Made by a program: the position numbers and the translations under genes | Notes under the pieces: model-generated | Databases searched by the model: none | Seen by the model: the letters and a program-made list of their open reading frames with translations, nothing else | What the model was told of the DNA's origin: nothing | Source of the DNA: Aromatoleum evansii | GTDB lineage: Bacteria > Pseudomonadota > Gammaproteobacteria > Burkholderiales > Rhodocyclaceae | DNA length: 44,958 nt | Direction: 5' to 3' | Assembly (NCBI RefSeq): GCF_012910805.1 | Contig: NZ_WTVK01000045.1 | Span: forward strand, 1-44,958 | Shown: positions 44,839-44,958 of the stretch, one piece after another | Position numbering within the stretch: the first letter of the stretch is position 1 | Layout: the number at the start of each line of letters is the position of its first letter

Positions 44839-44958
44839 CTACTGGAATAGGGCGGAATTACGGATGCGCGGCATTGCAGATAGCCGCTGGCGCGCAATCA
44901 GGGCAAACAGTGCGAGTCCCGCCAGCAGCAGCGAATCGACCCCGCCCTCCCCGTCATC
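44839..44958 (-). CDS. C-terminus of a protein with a hydrophobic sorting-type tail (partial)
   Basis: Only the last 39 codons are in the window; the 5' part lies beyond the right edge. The readable end is acidic/Gly-rich DDGEGG, then a hydrophobic stretch LLLAGLALFALIA, then RQR and a short tail ending NSALFQ. The order Gly-rich, hydrophobic helix, basic cluster matches C-terminal sorting tails such as GlyGly-CTERM or PEP-CTERM, though the tail after the basic cluster is longer than usual and no PEP motif is present. It could also be the end of an ordinary membrane protein. It lies first in the exopolysaccharide cluster. Confidence 0.6.
   Translation of the reverse strand, partial: DDGEGGVDSLLLAGLALFALIARQRLSAMPRIRNSALFQ

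Overview
The window is a very GC-rich, densely coded chromosomal segment. Gene content and protein style point to a betaproteobacterium of the Rhodocyclales/Zoogloeaceae type (Thauera, Azoarcus, Zoogloea). The evidence is a Calvin-cycle/glycolysis cluster, a B12 riboswitch in front of bluB, c-di-GMP enzymes with heme-c-like sensors, and an EpsD-E-F-G type exopolysaccharide locus as found in floc-forming members of this group. The taxonomic call is inference from gene content. No rRNA, tRNA, CRISPR array, transposase or integrase was seen.

Region 1 (1-11.4 kb, mostly plus strand) is central carbon metabolism: phosphoribulokinase, transketolase, a GapB-like glyceraldehyde-3-phosphate dehydrogenase, phosphoglycerate kinase, pyruvate kinase and class II fructose-bisphosphate aldolase. 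Together with RuBisCO (not in the window) these could run the Calvin-Benson-Bassham cycle; without prk they serve glycolysis and gluconeogenesis. Two minus-strand genes (a small protein with a Cys-rich tail and a periplasmic tandem-Cache protein) interrupt the run. A cobalamin riboswitch plus bluB (lower B12 ligand synthesis) lies between pyk and fba. Several gene junctions carry GC-rich hairpins.

Region 2 (11.4-24.4 kb) is a mixed sensory and housekeeping stretch. It holds a membrane diguanylate cyclase with a periplasmic CxxCH motif, an exported glutathione peroxidase, an ICMT/NnrU-like membrane methyltransferase, a second membrane c-di-GMP protein with its own CxxCH motif and both GGDEF and EAL domains, an OmpA-type lipoprotein, a DUF3422 protein, a REP-like 26-bp inverted repeat, purC, a DUF2189 membrane protein, oligopeptidase A, and a 60-residue small gene.

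Region 3 (24.6 kb to the end, all minus strand) is one long exopolysaccharide gene cluster. Transcription runs from the right edge leftwards: a truncated gene with a C-terminal membrane tail, EpsD-like lipoprotein, outer-membrane export protein, chain-length regulator, its cognate ATPase/kinase, a GT2 glycosyltransferase, Wzy-like polymerase, a secreted protein of unknown function, hexapeptide acetyltransferase, GT4, membrane GT2, WecG/TagA transferase, SGNH and MBOAT acetylation proteins, another glycosyltransferase, Wzx flippase, pyruvyltransferase, UDP-glucose dehydrogenase and a sugar-nucleotide pyrophosphorylase. Many junctions overlap by four bases (ATGA, GTGA, TTGA). The set predicts a Wzx/Wzy-assembled, uronic-acid-containing, acetylated and pyruvylated polysaccharide. 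The neighbouring c-di-GMP enzymes are plausible but unproven regulators of it.
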